Origin: an uncultured Clostridia bacterium
GTDB lineage: Bacteria > Bacillota > Clostridia > Oscillospirales > Oscillospiraceae
Direction of reading: 5' to 3'
Length of the DNA stretch: 13,420 bases
NCBI GenBank assembly: GCA_946184215.1
Contig: CAMHER010000037.1
Location: 1 to 13,420 of the forward strand
Below, in pieces: positions 6,591-12,706 of the stretch. The notes beneath the pieces were generated by a model that was not told where the DNA came from, searched no databases, and saw only the letters and a program-made list of their open reading frames with translations. Every line of letters begins with the position of its first letter. Positions within the stretch are counted from its first letter, which is position 1. The position numbers and the translations under genes are program-made.

Positions 6591-7651
6591 AGCGTTTTCA
6601 TCCTCCCTTCGCCCAGAAGGGCGTCGCACAGCACAAAGGCCGTCGCGGCCTCGACAACCGGAACGGCGCGGGGCACCACGCAGGGATCGTGCCTGCCGCG
6701 GATCGAAAGCTCCTCACGCTGCATGGTTTCAAGATTGACGCTCTTCTGCGCTTTGGCAATCGAGGGCGTCGGCTTGAAGGCGGCGCGCAGCGTAAGCGGC
6801 ATGCCGGTGGTGATGCCGCCCAGCAGTCCGCCGCAATGGTTTGTCGCGGTCACGACGCGCCCCTCCTCCATGTCGAAGGGGTCGTTGCTCTCGCTGCCCT
6901 GCATCCGCGCGAGGGCAAAACCGCTGCCGAATTCCACGCCCTTGACGGCGGGAATGGCAAAAAGCGCGGCGGAAAGGCGGCTCTCCAGCCCGTCGAAGAG
7001 CGGCCCGCCCACACCGGCGGGCAGACCGAACACGGCGCATTCCACCACGCCGCCCACAGAGTCGCCCGCGGCTTTGGCGCTTTCAATGGCGGCCTTCATG
7101 TCTTCTCCGCGCGCCTGGCTGAGCGTGGGAAAGAGACCGTGCTGTGCGTGCGCTCTCAGCTCTCCCTCGTCGGCGATTCCGGCAATCTCCGCAATGCGGG
7201 CCGTCACGATAATGCCGCGGCGGGAGAGCATCTGCAGACAGATCCCGCCCGCTATACACAGCGGCGCGGTCATGCGCCCGGAAAAAGCGCCGCCGCCGGG
7301 GGGGATCGCGCCGTATTTTACCCAGGCGGTGTAATCCGCGTGACCGGGGCGGGGGACACTCGCTGTCGCAGCGTAGTCCGCGCTGCGCGTGTCACGGTTG
7401 TGAAGAATCGCCCGAATGGGCGTGCCGTCACTCTGCCCTCCCTCCAGGCCAGCGAGAAACTCCGGCTTATCCGCCTCGTGCCGGGGCGTGCTCCACGCGC
7501 TGCGCCCGGGGGCGCGGCGGGCGAGAAAGGCATCCAGAGCGTCAAAATCGATTTTCTCACCGGCGGGGACGCCTGTGAGCGTCATCCCAATCACAGGGGC
7601 GTGGGATTCGCCGAAGACCGTCAGCTGCAGCGCCTGTCCGATGGTGCTCAT
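6587..7651 (-). CDS. aroC: Chorismate synthase
   Basis: This 354-residue cytosolic enzyme catalyses the last shikimate-pathway step, 5-enolpyruvylshikimate-3-phosphate to chorismate with loss of phosphate, using reduced FMN. Recognisable family features are FGESHA near residue 14, STPRHEAD, SVPRPGHADY, GGGAFSGRMTAP and a C-terminal RGRHDPCVVPRA. The length is normal for the family (about 350-390). The ATG at 7651 has an ideal GGAGG 6 nt upstream and overlaps the aroA stop as ATGA. The gene lies between aroA and chorismate mutase, so its substrate supplier and product consumer are immediate neighbours. Confidence 0.97.
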   Translation of the reverse strand: MSTIGQALQLTVFGESHAPVIGMTLTGVPAGEKIDFDALDAFLARRAPGRSAWSTPRHEADKPEFLAGLEGGQSDGTPIRAILHNRDTRSADYAATASVPRPGHADYTAWVKYGAIPPGGGAFSGRMTAPLCIAGGICLQMLSRRGIIVTARIAEIAGIADEGELRAHAQHGLFPTLSQARGEDMKAAIESAKAAGDSVGGVVECAVFGLPAGVGGPLFDGLESRLSAALFAIPAVKGVEFGSGFALARMQGSESNDPFDMEEGRVVTATNHCGGLLGGITTGMPLTLRAAFKPTPSIAKAQKSVNLETMQREELSIRGRHDPCVVPRAVPVVEAATAFVLCDALLGEGRMKTL

Positions 7652-8901
7652 GCGTTACCTCCGAGAGAAAAATAGTCGTCCCAAAAGCGGGGATAGGATT
7701 TTTCCACACACTCCGCGCCGCGCACCGCCACGCTTCCGCGGCAGCCGCAGGCCGCCACGGCGGCGGCCATGGCGATACGGTGGTCGGAAAAGCTCTCCGT
7801 CTCGCCGCCTGGGAGGGAGCTCTGTCCGTCAATGACAAGACAGTCGCCCTCCGTGCGGATGCGCGCGCCGAGAGAGGAGAGCATGCTCGCGGTGCTCTCC
7901 AGCCGGTCTGATTCCTTCAGACGCAGGCGGGAGGCGTTTTCGATCCGGCTCTCGCCCTCCGCCAGCGCGGCCAGCGCGGCCAGCGGGGGAACAAGATCGG
8001 GGATCTGCGCGGCGTCGAGCGTGATGCCGCGCAGCAGGTTTCGCCGGACGCTGACCGCGCCGGGGACAATGGACAGCTCCGCACCGAAGCGGCGCAGGAT
8101 CTCCGTCACCGCGCAGTCGCCCTGGGCGGAGTTTTCATCAAGCCCCGTGACCGTAACGCCCTCCGGAGAGAGCGCGCCCAGGGCGAGGAAAAAAGCGGCG
8201 TTGGACCAGTCGCCCTCTACCGCAACAGAGGCGGGGAGACGGGGCCGCTGCCCGCCGGGGATCGTATAGCGGAGAGCGTCCCGGGAAAAGCTGACCGAGG
8301 CCGAGCGCAGCACGCGCTCGGTCATAGCCACATACGGCGCGGATTGGAGCGCCGAGGTGACCGTCAGACGGCTGTCGCCTTCCAGAAGGGGCAGGGCCAT
8401 CAAAAGGGCGGAAATATATTGTGACGATACGTCTCCGGGCAACCTCCACCCGCCGCCGACAAGGCGGCCGGAGCAGAGAAGGTCATCGCCGTCGGATTCG
8501 ATTGTCATGCCATGGCGGCGAAGCTCCGCGTCAAAGGGCGCAAGCGGCCGCGCGGCCAGACGGCCGAGACGGCGGAAACGGACAGAGGCGCCCAGCACGC
8601 CCGCGACAGGCAGCAGAAAGCGCAGCGTCGAGCCGCTCTCACCGCAGGGGAGCAGCAGCTCACCGGCCGGGATCTCGCGGATCGGACGGACAAGGATGCG
8701 CTCGCCCGTGATTGAAAAAGAGGCGCCCAGGGCGGTGAGACAGTCCGCTGTGGCGGCAATATCCCGTGAGACGCCGTCACAGCGGATCTCGCAGTCTGTC
8801 TGTCCCAGCGCGGCGCAGATGAGAAGGCGGTGGGCCTGGGATTTGGAGGCGGGGATGCGTATGCTGCCGCTGCGCACGCCGCCCGGGATCGTGACGGTCA
8901 T
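7648..8901 (-). CDS. aroA: 3-phosphoshikimate 1-carboxyvinyltransferase (EPSP synthase)
   Basis: This 417-residue enzyme transfers the enolpyruvyl group of PEP to shikimate 3-phosphate (step 6). Visible active-site elements are ASKSQAHR with K20, CGESGSTLR with R94, GDVSSQY (157-162), IPDLVP with D302, the family signature RLKESDR (327-333) and DHRIAM (373-378). The sequence at 88-96 is ESGSTLRFL. The threonine and proline that follow the glycine in E. coli-type NAGTAMRPL are therefore serine and phenylalanine here, so inhibitor sensitivity should not be assumed from E. coli. The ATG at 8901 is preferred over an upstream in-frame start at 8964. It has GGAGGGG 4 nt upstream, overlaps the aroB stop as ATGA, and the extra upstream residues are arginine-rich aroB shadow. 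Confidence 0.96.
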   Translation of the reverse strand: MTVTIPGGVRSGSIRIPASKSQAHRLLICAALGQTDCEIRCDGVSRDIAATADCLTALGASFSITGERILVRPIREIPAGELLLPCGESGSTLRFLLPVAGVLGASVRFRRLGRLAARPLAPFDAELRRHGMTIESDGDDLLCSGRLVGGGWRLPGDVSSQYISALLMALPLLEGDSRLTVTSALQSAPYVAMTERVLRSASVSFSRDALRYTIPGGQRPRLPASVAVEGDWSNAAFFLALGALSPEGVTVTGLDENSAQGDCAVTEILRRFGAELSIVPGAVSVRRNLLRGITLDAAQIPDLVPPLAALAALAEGESRIENASRLRLKESDRLESTASMLSSLGARIRTEGDCLVIDGQSSLPGGETESFSDHRIAMAAAVAACGCRGSVAVRGAECVEKSYPRFWDDYFSLGGNA

Positions 8902-9956
8902 AGTGCCCCTCCGTCGCGCAGCCATTCTCCGGCCTCCGCGAGTGAGACCGGGACGATCTCGCAACGGCCGATCTCGCGGGGGACGATAAGGCTCAGCGTG
9001 TCGCCGCCGCGTTTTTTGTCTCTCCTCAGTGCCGCAAGAAGCTCTGCGGCGGGAAGGGAAGTCCTCGTCGGCAGAGCGTAGGCGCGCAGAAGGGAGAGAA
9101 TCTCATCCCGGCACGCTTCGGCACACAGGCCCCGCGCCGCGGCGGCCCGCGCGATCATCGCCATGCCGATGGCCACCGCCTCACCGTGGCGGACGGTAAA
9201 GCCGCTGCAGCTCTCCACCGCATGGCCGAAGCTGTGGCCCAGGTTGAGCAGGCGGCGCGCGCCGCGGTCAAACTCGTCCGCCTCCACGGCGTCGCGCTTG
9301 AAGGCAACGCAGGCGGCGATAACGTCCTCGTACTGCCCGGACACGGGGGTACGGCGCAGCGAATCGAAAAAGCCGCGGTCAAAGAGCACGCCGTATTTGA
9401 TCACCTCCGCGCAGCCGCAGCGGTATTCCTCTTCGCTCAGCGTAGAGAGCGTGTCGGTGTCGCACACAACGGCCAGCGGCTGGTAAAAGGCGCCGGCCTG
9501 GTTTTTCCCGCCGGGCAGGTCGACGGCGGTTTTGCCGCCGACGGAGGAATCCACCGCAGCCAGCAGCGTGGTGGGAAGCTGAACAAAGCCGACGCCGCGC
9601 TGATAGGTTGCCGCGGCAAAGCCGGCCAGATCGCCCGTGACGCCGCCGCCGAGGGCGACGACGAGATCGGAGCGGGTCAGCTCTTTTTCCACAAAAAAGT
9701 TCAGAAGCTCTCCGTAGGTCGCAAGGGTCTTGTGCTCTTCGCCGTGGGGGATGACCTTGACACAGACGGAAAAGCCCGCCGCCTCCAGCGAGGCCGCGGT
9801 TCGCTCTCCGTATAAGGGCCAGACCCGGTCGCCGCAGACGAGAGCGGCGCGGGAAGCCCCTGTCAGGGGCCGCAGCAGCTCGCCCGTACGGTCAAGCAGG
9901 CCGGGCGCGATAGAAACGGTATAGTTCCGCGAGGCGCGGACGGAGATCGTTTTCAT
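8898..9956 (-). CDS. aroB: 3-dehydroquinate synthase
   Basis: This 352-residue NAD- and metal-dependent cytosolic enzyme cyclises DAHP to 3-dehydroquinate (step 2). Family motifs are GEEHKT (72-77), GGGVTGD (103-109), PTTLLAAVDSSVGGKT (128-143), and the metal ligands E184 (CAEVIKYG), H241 (NLGHSFGHA) and H257 (RHGEAVAIGM). The length is normal. The ATG at 9956 is chosen because it gives the usual N-terminus, overlaps the aroF stop as ATGA, and matches the overlap pattern of the whole operon. No clear ribosome site precedes it, which suggests dependence on translation of aroF. A longer in-frame start at 10043 would only add a basic, aroF-derived stretch. Confidence 0.97.
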   Translation of the reverse strand: MKTISVRASRNYTVSIAPGLLDRTGELLRPLTGASRAALVCGDRVWPLYGERTAASLEAAGFSVCVKVIPHGEEHKTLATYGELLNFFVEKELTRSDLVVALGGGVTGDLAGFAAATYQRGVGFVQLPTTLLAAVDSSVGGKTAVDLPGGKNQAGAFYQPLAVVCDTDTLSTLSEEEYRCGCAEVIKYGVLFDRGFFDSLRRTPVSGQYEDVIAACVAFKRDAVEADEFDRGARRLLNLGHSFGHAVESCSGFTVRHGEAVAIGMAMIARAAAARGLCAEACRDEILSLLRAYALPTRTSLPAAELLAALRRDKKRGGDTLSLIVPREIGRCEIVPVSLAEAGEWLRDGGAL

Positions 9957-10960
9957 AGATCGTGCACCGCTGCGCGCACGGCGCGCACCTTCTTTGCCAG
10001 CGCGTCGTATTCCTCCGGCCGGAGGGCCTGAGCGCCGTCGCAAAGGGCCTTCATGGGGTCGTTGTGCACTTCAATCATCAATCCGTCCGCGCCGCAGGCG
10101 GCAGCGGCAAGCGCCATCGGCGGCACCAGACGGTTGATGCCGGTGGCATGGCTGGGGTCGACGATCACGGGCAGATGGCTCAGCTCATGCAGCTCCGGCA
10201 CGGCGGAGAGATCCAGCGTGTTGCGGGTATAGTCACTGAAGGTGCGGATGCCGCGCTCGCAGAGGATCACCCGCTCGTTTCCGGCAGCCATGATATACTC
10301 CGCGCTCATCAGCAGCTCCCTGAGCGTGTTGGCAAGGCCGCGCTTGAGCAGAATCGGCTTGTCGAGCTTGCCCAGCTCGCGCAGCAGATCATAGTTCTGC
10401 ATGCTGCGGGCACCCACCTGCAGCACGTCCACATCCTCAAAAAGAGGGAGCTGGACGGTGCTCATGATCTCAGAGACAATGGGAAGCCCCGTCTCGGCCC
10501 GCGCGAGCTGCAGCAGCTCGATCCCGCGCTCGTGCAGACCGGAAAAATCGTAGGGCGAGGTGCGGGGCTTGAAGGCGCCGCCGCGCAGCAGATCGGCGCC
10601 GGAGGCCTTGACAGAGCGCGCTACAGCGAGGATCTGCTCCTCACTTTCCACCGAGCAGGGCCCGGCGATCATCGCAAAATGGCCGCCGCCGATCTTGACG
10701 CCTCCTACCTCCACGACCAGGTCGTCGGGATGAAATTTGCGGCTGCAGCACCGGAAGGGCTCGGTCACGCGCTTGACGGAGTCAACAATGTCAAGGCTGC
10801 CGATCAGATCCGCGTCCACGGCCGAGGCATCGCCGATCAGACCGAGAACGGTATGGAATTCCCCCTCGGAGACGTGGATCGTCAGACCCTGCTTGCGCAG
10901 CCAGTCGATCAGCTGCTCTTTCTTTTCCTGCTTTACACCGCTTTTGAGTACAACGATCAT
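9953..10960 (-). CDS. aroF: 3-deoxy-7-phosphoheptulonate (DAHP) synthase with N-terminal regulatory domain
   Basis: This 335-residue enzyme condenses PEP with erythrose 4-phosphate, the first shikimate-pathway step. Residues 1 to about 68 form a ferredoxin-like domain as in Thermotoga-type enzymes, where it mediates feedback inhibition by aromatic amino acids. The catalytic barrel follows, with AGPCSVES (metal-ligand C102), RGGAFKPRTSPY, LLKRG, ERGIRTF, the DPSHATG metal site and a GADGLMIEVH segment. This places it in the AroA-beta (type I-beta) group rather than the E. coli AroF/G/H group, although the gene symbol aroF is commonly used. The ATG at 10960 gives the family-typical N-terminus MIVVLK and has AAAGGTG about 10 nt upstream. 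It is the first enzyme gene of the operon and sits directly behind a leader hairpin. Confidence 0.96.
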   Translation of the reverse strand: MIVVLKSGVKQEKKEQLIDWLRKQGLTIHVSEGEFHTVLGLIGDASAVDADLIGSLDIVDSVKRVTEPFRCCSRKFHPDDLVVEVGGVKIGGGHFAMIAGPCSVESEEQILAVARSVKASGADLLRGGAFKPRTSPYDFSGLHERGIELLQLARAETGLPIVSEIMSTVQLPLFEDVDVLQVGARSMQNYDLLRELGKLDKPILLKRGLANTLRELLMSAEYIMAAGNERVILCERGIRTFSDYTRNTLDLSAVPELHELSHLPVIVDPSHATGINRLVPPMALAAAACGADGLMIEVHNDPMKALCDGAQALRPEEYDALAKKVRAVRAAVHDL

Positions 10961-11037
10961 GTTCTCTTTGCACCTTTCGTGAAAAAAACTGCACGGGGCG
11001 CAGCCCATGCAGCATGAAACGCTCCTGTTTTCAACAT
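10957..11037 (-). CDS. Possible 26-residue leader ORF overlapping aroF
   Basis: Starting at an ATG at 11037, a 27-codon frame (stop included) reads through the whole aroF leader and ends in TGA at 10959-10957, forming an ATGA overlap with the aroF start. The peptide begins MLKTGAFHAAW and ends FFTKGAKRT. The ATG sits only 6 nt beyond the -10 box, so it would be at or next to the transcription start and essentially leaderless, with no ribosome site. Its frame runs through the terminator hairpin. The FF codons come from the terminator T-run and are not by themselves evidence of phenylalanine sensing. Real translation is uncertain. A competing ATG at 11015 with AGGAG 6 nt upstream is in another frame. 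Confidence 0.3.
   Translation of the reverse strand: MLKTGAFHAAWAAPRAVFFTKGAKRT
10982..11012 (-). terminator. Intrinsic terminator hairpin inside the aroF leader (candidate attenuator)
   Basis: On the minus strand CTGCATGGG (11012-11004) pairs with CCCGTGCAG (10997-10989) around a 6-nt loop, giving nine pairs including one G-T wobble. Seven Ts follow directly (10988-10982). The hairpin lies between the aroF promoter (-10 at 11048-11043) and the aroF ribosome site, so it would stop transcription before the first gene unless its formation is prevented. An upstream CATG-CTG-CATG mini-hairpin (11015-11005) shares the left arm and is mutually exclusive with it. This suggests conditional termination. 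The signal that would control it is not visible. Confidence 0.75.
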
Positions 11038-11042
11038 AAATC

Positions 11043-11071
11043 ACTATAATCGCAAACACACGGCCTGTCAA
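11043..11071 (-). promoter_or_regulatory. Sigma-A-type promoter of the aro operon
   Basis: On the minus strand a perfect TTGACA -35 box (11071-11066) and a TATAGT -10 box (11048-11043) are separated by exactly 17 nt. Transcription would start around 11036, giving a 5' leader of about 75 nt before aroF. It lies just after the terminator of the HtrA gene, so the aro genes form a separate unit. Confidence 0.87.
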
Positions 11072-11085
11072 GGCGCGAAGGGAAC

Positions 11086-11126
11086 AAAAAAACAAAGAAC
11101 CGCACATCCCGTTGGAGAATGTGCGG
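11086..11126 (-). terminator. Intrinsic terminator of the HtrA gene
   Basis: An 8-bp perfect stem, CCGCACAT (minus 11126-11119) pairing with ATGTGCGG (11107-11100), has an 11-nt loop. After the stem comes a T-rich tract, TTCTTTG and then seven Ts ending at 11086. It lies about 60 nt after the HtrA stop codon and upstream of the aro promoter. Confidence 0.8.
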
Positions 11127-11188
11127 CCCTTCGTTTTGGGAGAAAAGAGAGGATAAAAGGAGTAGAAAAGTAGCAGATTTGGTCGGGA

Positions 11189-12538
11189 TCAGCTCTTCGC
11201 CTCGTCAAAGGTGATGGTGAGCGTGATATCCTCGCCGCCGCGGTAGACCTTGAGCTCGGTCGTGTCGCCGGCGGAAAAGCTGTGCAGCGCGCTCGTCAGG
11301 TCGGTGTAGCCGGTGATCTCGTGATCACCGATGGCGGTGACGATGTCTTTTTCACGCACGCCCGCCTTGTCGGCGCAGCTGCCGGATTCGACCGAGTAGA
11401 CATAGGCGCCGAGCGGCATGCCCCAGTACTGGGCATACATGGAGTTATAGCGCTGGTCGATGGAGACGCCCATATAGGCCTTGCCGGAGACATAGCCCTG
11501 GCGAATGAGATCGCCCGCGATGCTGACGGCGTCATTGACCGGAATGGCAAAGCCGAGACCCTCCACGCCGGTGGAGGCGTACTTGGCGGTGACGATGCCG
11601 ACGACCTCGCCCGCGGCGTTGTAGACCGGACCGCCGGAGTTGCCGGAGTTGACGGCGGCGTCGATCTGGAACATGTTGATCGCCACGCCGCTCTCATCCG
11701 AGGTAATGAGACGGTCCAGCGCGCTGACGTGGCCGGTGGACATGGAAAAGTCCAGCTCGCCCAGCGGGTTGCCGACGGCGTAGACCGTGTCGCCGACAGA
11801 GATGGAGCTGCTGTCGCCGAAGGTGACGGGGCTGAGCCCATCGGCGTCGATCTTCAGCACGGCAATGTCGTTGTATTTCTCATAGCCGACGATGGCGGCG
11901 GTGTAGCGCGTGCCGTCATGGAGGATGACGTTGACGTCCTTGGCATTCTGTGCGGCCAGCTCGATGACGTGATAGTTGGTGAGAATATAGCCGTCGGCCG
12001 ATACGATAAAGCCCGTGCCGGAGACGGCGGAGGAGCTGTTCATGCCAAAGAAGTTGGTATAGGTGACTTCGGTGGTGATGCCGACGACCTGCCTGCAGGC
12101 CTGCTCATAGATCTGCGCGGCCGTAAGCGTGCCGCCTGCGGCGACAGACGCGGCGGGTGTGGCGCTTTCGGCTGCGGAGGCGCTTTTTGCCGCTTGGGTG
12201 AGAACGTTTTCCGCTCTGGCCTGCTCAAGCGCGTCCACGCGCTCGTCCAGCCGCCCGGCCATAAAGCCGCCGCCCACAAGGCCGCCGAGCATGGCGCAGA
12301 CAAGACACAGGCAGATGATGCCGGCGACCCTGCCGCCCCTGCCGCTTTTTTCCCGCTTCACCGTTTTCTTCGGCTCCGGCGGGGTGTAATAACGGGGCGG
12401 GACGGTGCTTTCACCCGCGGGGGTGTAGTGCGCGTCAGCGTAAATATCTTCCTTTTCAAAGCCGCCGCCGTAGCGGTATTCCCCGGAATCTTCTTCCGTC
12501 TGATGGGAAATTTCGTTTTCGTTTTCCGGCTCGTACAT
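11189..12538 (-). CDS. htrA: Membrane-anchored HtrA/DegP-type serine protease with PDZ domain
   Basis: This 449-residue protein has an acidic, tyrosine-rich cytoplasmic N-terminus (1 to about 60), a basic patch, one membrane segment (about 71-94), a short coiled region, and an extracytoplasmic protease and PDZ module. The trypsin-like triad is H190 (TNYHV), D224 (YNDIAVLKI) and S301 (GNSGGPV), with a typical LGFAIP segment at 328-333. The PDZ domain spans about 355-445. Family members degrade misfolded secreted or envelope proteins. The ATG at 12538 is preferred because AGAGG lies about 9 nt upstream and the protein then begins with an acidic tail as in related Firmicutes proteins. The same frame stays open upstream to 12691, but that part is encoded by the promoter and terminator region. 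It appears to be monocistronic, with a terminator on each side. Confidence 0.95.
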   Translation of the reverse strand: MYEPENENEISHQTEEDSGEYRYGGGFEKEDIYADAHYTPAGESTVPPRYYTPPEPKKTVKREKSGRGGRVAGIICLCLVCAMLGGLVGGGFMAGRLDERVDALEQARAENVLTQAAKSASAAESATPAASVAAGGTLTAAQIYEQACRQVVGITTEVTYTNFFGMNSSSAVSGTGFIVSADGYILTNYHVIELAAQNAKDVNVILHDGTRYTAAIVGYEKYNDIAVLKIDADGLSPVTFGDSSSISVGDTVYAVGNPLGELDFSMSTGHVSALDRLITSDESGVAINMFQIDAAVNSGNSGGPVYNAAGEVVGIVTAKYASTGVEGLGFAIPVNDAVSIAGDLIRQGYVSGKAYMGVSIDQRYNSMYAQYWGMPLGAYVYSVESGSCADKAGVREKDIVTAIGDHEITGYTDLTSALHSFSAGDTTELKVYRGGEDITLTITFDEAKS

Positions 12539-12595
12539 TTTCAATGGCCTCTTTTTTATTGAGATGGGAAGTTGCTTCCCTCGTTGTTCGGCTTT

Positions 12596-12624
12596 AGCAT
12601 AAACGGGAAATGTGACCTTGTGAT
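12596..12624 (-). promoter_or_regulatory. Weak candidate promoter for the HtrA gene
   Basis: On the minus strand ATCACA (12624-12619) and TATGCT (12601-12596) are 17 nt apart, each matching four of six consensus bases. A transcript would start near 12589 and carry a 6-bp hairpin (12580-12566, GGGAAG-CAA-CTTCCC) before the ribosome site. A promoter must exist here because the gltX terminator lies upstream, but this particular placement is tentative. Confidence 0.35.
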
Positions 12625-12658
12625 GAACAAAAGGGCAAGATTTTTTAAACAAGAAATG

Positions 12659-12688
12659 AAAAAGCTGCGAAGTCTTTCGCAGCTTTTT
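12659..12688 (-). terminator. Intrinsic terminator of gltX
   Basis: Perfect 13-nt arms (12659-12671 and 12676-12688) containing GCTGCGAA enclose a 4-nt loop, with A/T runs at the ends so that the transcript finishes in Us. It lies about 20 nt after the gltX stop codon. The arms are symmetrical, so it could act in both directions. Confidence 0.9.
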
Positions 12689-12706
12689 CAAAAGTGTTCG
12701 GTATTC

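Noticed and set aside
5293..7675. Plus-strand open frames of about 330-350 codons opposite aroE-aroK and aroC
   Set aside because: Both are shadows of well-identified enzymes. They share the biased composition of antisense frames and have no ribosome sites that stand out.
10979..10990. Consecutive phenylalanine codons in the leader ORF as a classical Phe attenuator
   Set aside because: The codons come from the T-run of the terminator and give FF in all three frames, so they are not evidence of amino acid sensing.
10791..11015. A 74-codon minus-strand frame with a good ribosome site at 11015
   Set aside because: Most of it lies inside aroF in another frame, with arginine-rich shadow composition. 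It is kept only as a possible initiation event in the leader finding, not as a gene.
9962..11017. A plus-strand open frame of 351 codons opposite aroF
   Set aside because: Antisense shadow with no motif. The minus strand encodes a complete DAHP synthase.
10961..11107. Extension of the aroF frame to an ATG at 11107 or 11008
   Set aside because: The 11107 start lies upstream of the -35 box and would not be in the transcript. The 11008 start would add a cysteine-rich stretch encoded by the terminator hairpin, and its AGGAG is 13 nt away. The family N-terminus begins at 10960.
10961..11188. T-box or TRAP-type leader controlling the aro operon
   Set aside because: The leader after the promoter is only about 75 nt, and it lacks the T-box consensus and specifier stem as well as spaced GAG or UAG repeats.
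11282..12562. A plus-strand open frame of 426 codons opposite the HtrA gene
   Set aside because: It is antisense to a gene with a full catalytic triad and PDZ domain. Its translation is low-complexity and rich in G, D, A and V with no family motif, as expected from high-GC codon bias.
12539..12691. N-terminal extension of the HtrA frame to 12691
   Set aside because: It is encoded by the gltX terminator and the promoter region, and a ribosome site is correctly spaced for the ATG at 12538.
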